Shown piece by piece: positions 58,701-64,000 of a DNA stretch of 64,000 bases. Made by a program: the position numbers and the translations under genes. The notes under the pieces were generated by a model. The model saw only the letters and a list, made by a program, of their open reading frames with translations. It had not been told where the DNA came from and made no database searches. Origin of the DNA: Solea solea. Lineage: Eukaryota; Chordata; Actinopteri; Pleuronectiformes; Soleidae. Numbering within the stretch: the stretch's first letter is position 1; every line of letters starts with the position of its first letter. Location of the stretch: positions 6,385,001 through 6,449,000 of the forward strand of contig NC_081150.1 in the NCBI RefSeq assembly GCF_958295425.1. The letters are read 5' to 3'.

Positions 58701-60711
58701 TTTCCTCTCTTTCCTAGGCGGTGACAATCAACTGCTTGAAGAGGAATTTTACAGCGAAGATGACAATGAGGAAGGCTCTGCTTCCATCTATGAAGCCGAG
58801 CCTGCTGCATCCCCAAAACGGTCTTCTTCTGTAGTGCCCAGACCCTTCCTCCATTTCTCTCGGTGAGTCCACAGAAAAACCTTTTCATGGGTGCTTGGTT
58901 ACAAAGTTGTTATGTTTAAGAAAGTGAAAGTTTATTTACATTTCTTCCAAGCAGGTAGTCGTCTTCTATAAAGTGAAGACTGATAAGTAAATGAATAAAA
59001 CAACATGCCTACAATCCCACACACAAGATCTTGCTTTACAAAAATAGTGGTGCTGCTGATCACTTTTTGTCAGTACAAGCCAGACTGTTACCGGTTTTCA
59101 TTGTATTAGTATCTAGTTCACATGTGTCAGGTACTAAATAGGGACTAATATTGATCTCATACACTGTGGAAATGCAGTTATCTTTTTAGTAGAGGGACAC
59201 AGATTTGGGTCAATTATCAGTCAAGCTGTCCTGGTTCTGTTTTAGGAGCATAGGAACCATATTTGATGATAACCAGCTTTAACTGACCTTTGTCAGGTTC
59301 TGGAAGATTAAAATGCAACCCACTTTAGCAGCTCATGCCGACAGCTCCTCAATGCCAATTTCAACTTGTATTACATTAGTTGCAAAGTAAATGACAATTT
59401 GACTGTTACTGCCAAGGCTAACAACTTTGAAGGAGATACAATTTCTGGAGTGGGTGGTGGAAAGAGGTGCATAGGCCATGGTATGTTGTCTCTACCATAG
59501 ATTTCATGTGTTGTCTTGTGGTGATGATGAGAGAAAACGTGTCAAACTTAACCGCACCAATATGTGATCATTTTGTATTTGAAGTCCCTGTAGTAAATAC
59601 AGGATGCACCATTCTGTCCTGCTCATAGTTGTGATGCTTCACTCTGGGCTTCTACTTATTTCGTGTTAATTGGTACATCCAGTGGTAGAATGTGGTATAC
59701 TGGTCCAATCTGGCAATTGATTTGATACAGTGTCACATCTTAGACGTCATCAGAAACCTCCTCATATTGTATAATAAGATGAATCAACAGCGAAAAGCCC
59801 AGTCACTTCACAGGCAGCATGAGTGCAGAACGAGAAGGTGATTCTACGATTCTAAATCCAGGGTGGCAATATCTGCTTCCCCCTGAGAAGAAGTAACTAG
59901 GTTATTTAAATACTGACCTATTGCTTTCAAATTACTAAAACCATTTTATTGATGGACCTATTGAGCAGTAATCAAGCTCAAATCTTCAAGCCTTACACAT
60001 TATGCTTGGAAAACTAAGATAGTAATTTTCCCTACTCAAGCACAAAAAAATCTCTCCAGGCACATGCATATTTATAGATGTAGAGAATCTTTATTGGCTG
60101 GTCAACAAAACAGCACTTAATGCCTATCGGCTCTATGTCTTCCCCAGTGGTCCCAAAGCCAAGGTTAACTGGCTGAGTAGTCAAATCTTGTTTGTTTGAC
60201 TTCTGTGCCACAATGGAGGATAATAGGAATCTTTGGGAGTGTCAGTGACAGATTCCTGCAGGTGGAGTCACAGATGGGCCACAAATCATGCACGAGCCAG
60301 ATGAGGGTACAGGCTGGCTCATCTAACACTCTCAGTAGGTTTTGTGGAACAGTGTTAAAAGCAGACCTTCACAAGTTGCTGTAATTGGAGCCTATGCTGC
60401 AGTCAGGTTGTAGTCTGTGTGTAAATATGAGGGCTGGGTATCGCCGCTGATTTCCTCCATCAATTTGATTTCTATTTGACTCCGTTTTCAATGTGATTCT
60501 ATTCAAAATTCTTTTAAAGATATATTTGTTTCCATGCCATTTTTGCTTGGTGATGAGATTGTCACAGAACTAGTGAAACTGCAAAATTGTACATCATTTG
60601 GATCTCTGTAACTGGTACATCATTAAAGATATTAATGTCTACATAAAAAGTGACAGCAAAGTAGTTACATCAAGACGTGCGGAGGAGGGTTGCAAAGGAG
60701 CTTCAGTGGGA

Positions 60712-60759
<48 letters not shown>

Positions 60760-62808
60760 CAAGCTTCAAAATAGTTGTCACTGATGTTCGCTCTCCGCCG
60801 CAGCAGCTGAGTGTTTGTGTTTGTGAGAAACTTGCTCTGGTCGCAGACGGACCATGATATAATTTTTTTTGTTTTCCACTCATAAATTCTTACTTTGCAA
60901 AGACCTTTAGAAGGATTCATGCTTTCACGTTCATTGTCTCTAAAACAACACCAGAAAAGGTCGCTAGGTTTGTCGCTTTTTTAAGTCACTAGAGGGCTCT
61001 GAATACTGAAATTGCTATGTTGGCAACACGGAAACAGCTGAAAAATGTGTTCCACCAATCAGCATTCTTCAGCACACAGCACAGGTCCCTAGTCACGAGT
61101 AGGTACTTCTTTCGGGGAAAGTTTGCGCTTCGAGTCAAAGTTTTTTTTCCCTGGGTAATTTTGGTGGAAACGTAGCAAGGTTTTTCAAGATCCTGGGTAA
61201 ATGAGAAAAGTTCCTGCGGTGGGAAAGGGGCTGTAAATTAATTTTACAGCGGTGCGACAAAGCAATTAAAGAGTCACGTGTTGGGGAAAAATCAGCTAAA
61301 ACTTCAACTTCCACTGCTCATCACATCACACCAGGAATTTTGGGACTTGCACATCAACAGAAATTATTTTAAAAAGTCTGTAAAAAGTAAGCAATTGTCT
61401 CGCACATCACCTTCTTGGGGTCATCCTTCACTCTCTCAAAATGTTCCCAAACTTTGGACATCTTAACCAACATACTATTTGATAAACTTGTGTGTATCAA
61501 TCGTAAACACTGAAGTGACACTGAAGACACAGCTTCCCATGAAGTTTCTGGTGTTTTTATCAGTTGATTTTTGGTCTTTGAAATAAACATTGATATGAAT
61601 GGGGAAAATCAATTTTGTGAAACCAGTCCTATTAGACAGCAGAGGACTTAACTCTTTTTCATTATATAATATAGTGGAAATTGTAGGTTAGTCCAGATTT
61701 TATGTGCCTCTATTATTCTTCATCTAATCACTTAACTTGGCACTAAAACACATTTCTTATTCAGATCTTATCTGGATATCATTTTATCCTGATTTACATT
61801 TAAGATGTTGCGATATTTTGTCTCTCATCAATTTGCCCTGCTTATATATAATCCTGCCCTTGTGAAAGTTCTACTGTATCGACACGCTACAAAAACGATG
61901 GTAGCATAATATTGCATTAGATTTTTGTGTCTTTTATTGGTCTCATATATATACTCCATCCCTTTTTCTAAAGAGGTTAAGTCATTACTTAATGTGTGTC
62001 TTATCTCAATTGGTCAGTGATGTAATTGCCCAGTTTTGTCTTTTTGTGTCAAACTGTGTGGGGAGAGTCTTTATTATAACCAATATTTTACTGGTATATA
62101 ACAGGTACTGAGGTGGTTGCACAGTAGAGACTATCACTGTATTTAGGTTTAATCAAAGTGGTATCAACTACTGCTGCAAATCATTAAAAAAAAAAAAAAA
62201 AAAAAATGCTTGTTTCAAATACAGTACAACCTTTTGTCAGTGATCATCAGGTAAAGTCTACTGTGCTGACTATAAACTCCCATCTGCCTCCAGCTCTGCC
62301 CTCCAACAGCCCTCAGCATTCCGGCCTCGTCTGCTGTTGGCCGGGCCCTCTGGCTCAGGACAGAGCTCCCACTTGGCCCCTGCATTGCTGCACCATCTGG
62401 ACAAGCTGCCAGTGCACCGCCTGGACTTGCCCACACTCTACTCTGTCAGTGCTAAGACACCGGAAGAGTCATGTGCTCAGGTAAGTACCCACAGAGAGGG
62501 TGTGTGTGTGTGTGTGTGTGCGCACACAAGGGGATTTGTATTGATGGTCAAATTTGCTTGTTTTAGGTTTATAGTGACTTGTACTAATTTGGATTGATCT
62601 TGGTTGATCTCTGTGGTCGTAGGTTTTCCGAGAGGCCTGTCGGAGTGTACCCAGCGTGGTGTTCATGCCACATATCTCCGAGTGGTGGGAGAAAGTGGGT
62701 GACACTGTGAAGAGCACCTTCCTCACCCTGCTACAGGATGTGCCCTCTTTCAGTCCGGTCCTTATCCTTGCCACTGCTGAGACTCACTACTCACACCTGT
62801 CAGAAGAG
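49737..62808 (+). CDS. atad2b: ATPase family AAA domain-containing protein 2B (N-terminal 860 codons; 3' end outside the window)
   Basis: ATAD2B is a nuclear chromatin protein with AAA+ modules and, in the part not seen here, a bromodomain that binds acetylated histones. Nineteen exons were placed: 49737-49835, 52107-52273, 52465-52496, 52600-52747, 53208-53307, 53418-53541, 53821-53979, 54087-54162, 54254-54355, 54472-54583, 54721-54836, 55028-55202, 55361-55449, 56213-56372, 57515-57605, 57779-58090, 58718-58862, 62294-62480, 62623-62808. All phases agree. The start MVNTRKSS matches the human protein. An acidic Asp/Glu tract lies in exon 7. AAA1 has Walker A GPPGTGKT (418-425), Walker B IIFFDEID (478-485), GATNRLDS and [12 protein letters not shown]2 has the degenerate Walker [10 protein letters not shown] (753-761), Lys replaced by Gln, so probably no ATP hydrolysis there. 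The N-terminal region is shorter than in human. Confidence 0.96.
49836..52106 (+). other. atad2b: atad2b intron 1
   Basis: The first ~600 bases of this 2.3 kb intron are comparatively CpG-rich, continuing the promoter region. A hAT MITE occupies 51618-51930. No other feature is recognised. Confidence 0.8.
51618..51930. mobile_element. hAT-type MITE, 313 bp, with 8-bp target-site duplication
   Basis: The terminal inverted repeats are identical over 15 bases (TAGGGCTGAACAATT at the left, AATTGTTCAGCCCTA at the right). The flanks are ATAAGTGG (51610-51617) and ATAAGCGG (51931-51938), an 8-bp duplication with one mismatch. The interior is AT-rich with no coding frame, so it is non-autonomous. 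It differs from the MITE at 8923 in termini and sequence. Confidence 0.88.
55450..57514 (+). other. atad2b: Two atad2b introns around exon 14
   Basis: The introns are 55450-56212 and 56373-57514. The only coding sequence is exon 14 between them. Both are AT-rich, and I recognise no repeat family or RNA gene. Confidence 0.75.
60714..60755. repeat. (GT)n microsatellite
   Basis: Twenty-one GT units in atad2b intron 17. Confidence 0.97.
62186..62206. repeat. Poly(A) run
   Basis: Twenty-one consecutive A residues in atad2b intron 17. This may be the tail of a degraded retroposon, but no body was recognised. Confidence 0.9.
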
Positions 62809-62928
62809 GTACAAACACAGGCACTGTTCATACCTGGCATTAATAAAACTCATATGATCACAAGTGCACAACTCGTCCAGTAGTACAGTACGGTACAGTT
62901 GGTTCACTTCTGGCACAAGCGGGACAAG

Positions 62929-62960
<32 letters not shown>

Positions 62961-64000
62961 GATGTCTTGGGTTTACATGGAGCCTGATCTTACATTTTTT
63001 GATTACGTAATTGCTGTTGATGAAAGAAATTCCTTTAATACGATAGTAGTGGAGGCTAGACACGTTTCAAAGGTTCCTTACCTCTATCACAGTCAGGAGC
63101 GGACACATACAGGGCATCACAGTCAAGATCTTCCGCTCCCACAGTTTTTTATCTACTTTGGCTCCATCTCCCTTTTCTTGTCATTTATCCCACTGCCCAC
63201 TTTTCTCCCTGGATATCCTTACTATTGCTCCTTCATCCTCCTTTCTTGGATTTATTATTCTCTTTCTGAAAGCCAAGGCAGAATCACACCCCCTGCTGTG
63301 GGTTCATATGTAAGGGGGGCATTGCAGGAGAGTAAAGGGAAGTGGAGAAAATTATACAGGGAAAAAGAGATGGAGAAAAGTAAGGAGGAGGGTTTTCTCC
63401 TGTCATGCAGCAAGGGTTCTAATTAGGTCAGAGCCCTGACAGGTCCAGGAATTTCTGAATTTGTGTGCAACTGTTGTTTAAGGAAGACCTTAATCCTAGC
63501 CATGGTCCAAGTTTCAGTCTTTGAGATGATTCTCTCTGTAGTAGACTCATTAGTACTGAGACACCTGTGCATGTTTATTCTCTGAAGCTGTTATTGCTTC
63601 TTTTTCTATTATCTTCTTTTGTTTCTGAAATTTAAGTTATTCTTTGTTGTCTTCATGTTGTGTAGTTGATAGTTTAAGGTTTTACGCCACTATTTTTGTT
63701 GTTAAAGTATGTATCAGTATAAAAATGAAGGCAATCAGTCCCTGCAGAAGATACAGTGGTGGTGTCTTTGGGGAAATTGACATTTATTACATTCTAGGTG
63801 ACTGGAAAAAACTGTATAAGATTGGCAGTTACACTTGGCATTAAATTACCTCGGTCACTAAACACATACCAGTCTTGAGCAGCAAATTAGTTCCACATTC
63901 CCACTGGTCAAAATACAAATGGGAAAGTGTTGAATTGACATACACTCCCAGGTCAAATGACTCGTGAAATGCATAAGGTTTTTTCCCCGCTTCAGCTTGG
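62809..64000 (+). other. atad2b: atad2b intron 19, to the window edge
   Basis: No further atad2b exon is recognised, although a pyrimidine-rich acceptor-like stretch (TTTTTTCCCCGCTTCAG) ends at 63996, four bases before the edge. A (CA)n tract lies at 62932-62960. The donor used (GAAGAG|GTACAA) is weaker than the others. Confidence 0.6.

Larger units (their letters stand above)
58863..62293 (+). other. atad2b: atad2b intron 17, 3.4 kb
   Basis: The intron contains (GT)n at 60714-60755 and a 21-base poly(A) run at 62186-62206, about 90 bases before the next exon. A block starting GAGGGCTGGGTATCG near 60430 resembles the end of a dispersed fish repeat, but no matching far end was found. No gene is recognised. 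Confidence 0.65.

Overview
This is vertebrate nuclear DNA, almost certainly from a ray-finned fish and probably a percomorph-type teleost. The evidence is intron-rich genes with GT-AG exons encoding vertebrate-type proteins, abundant (CA)n, (GATA)n and AT microsatellites, non-LTR retrotransposon and hAT-type MITE sequence, and a tRNA-headed SINE of a kind common in teleosts. No prokaryotic gene organisation is present.

Layout: (1) 1-2605 is a 5'-clipped non-LTR retrotransposon with an intact reverse transcriptase frame. It appears to lie antisense in an intron of mmut. (2) 3619-4813 (-) holds the first three coding exons of mmut (methylmalonyl-CoA mutase); the rest of that gene lies off the left edge. 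(3) 7547-16572 (-) is a complete four-exon fkbp1b, coding for 108 aa. Its 7.6 kb intron 2 contains a hAT-type MITE, a repeat nested inside another repeat, and an unexplained 70-codon transmembrane ORF. (4) 18842-21822 (+) is a complete wdcp of 740 aa. (5) 22838-39704 (-) is a complete mfsd2b with 14 coding exons and 610 aa. (6) 44515-48044 (-) is a complete ubxn2a with 6 coding exons and 249 aa. (7) 49737-62808 (+) covers 19 exons of atad2b (860 codons). They include both AAA+ modules; the bromodomain end lies beyond the right edge.

In every complete model all splice phases agree and the summed exon length divides by three. From memory, the block fkbp1b-wdcp-mfsd2b-ubxn2a-atad2b matches the human 2p23-p24 order and relative orientation. 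The human neighbour on the fkbp1b side (SF3B6) is replaced here by mmut, so one end of the block looks rearranged relative to human.

The genes do not form a pathway: mitochondrial propionate catabolism (mmut), a ryanodine-receptor-associated immunophilin (fkbp1b), a WD/coiled-coil protein (wdcp), a sphingosine-1-phosphate exporter (mfsd2b), a p97 cofactor (ubxn2a) and a chromatin AAA+ protein (atad2b). Shared geometry is more notable: fkbp1b/wdcp and ubxn2a/atad2b are head-to-head, and wdcp/mfsd2b are tail-to-tail.

I found no clearly new multi-gene system. The best leads are the spliced-looking transmembrane microprotein ORF in fkbp1b intron 2, the mixed FKBP12/FKBP12.6 selectivity residues of Fkbp1b, and a near-consensus ZNF143-type site upstream of wdcp.
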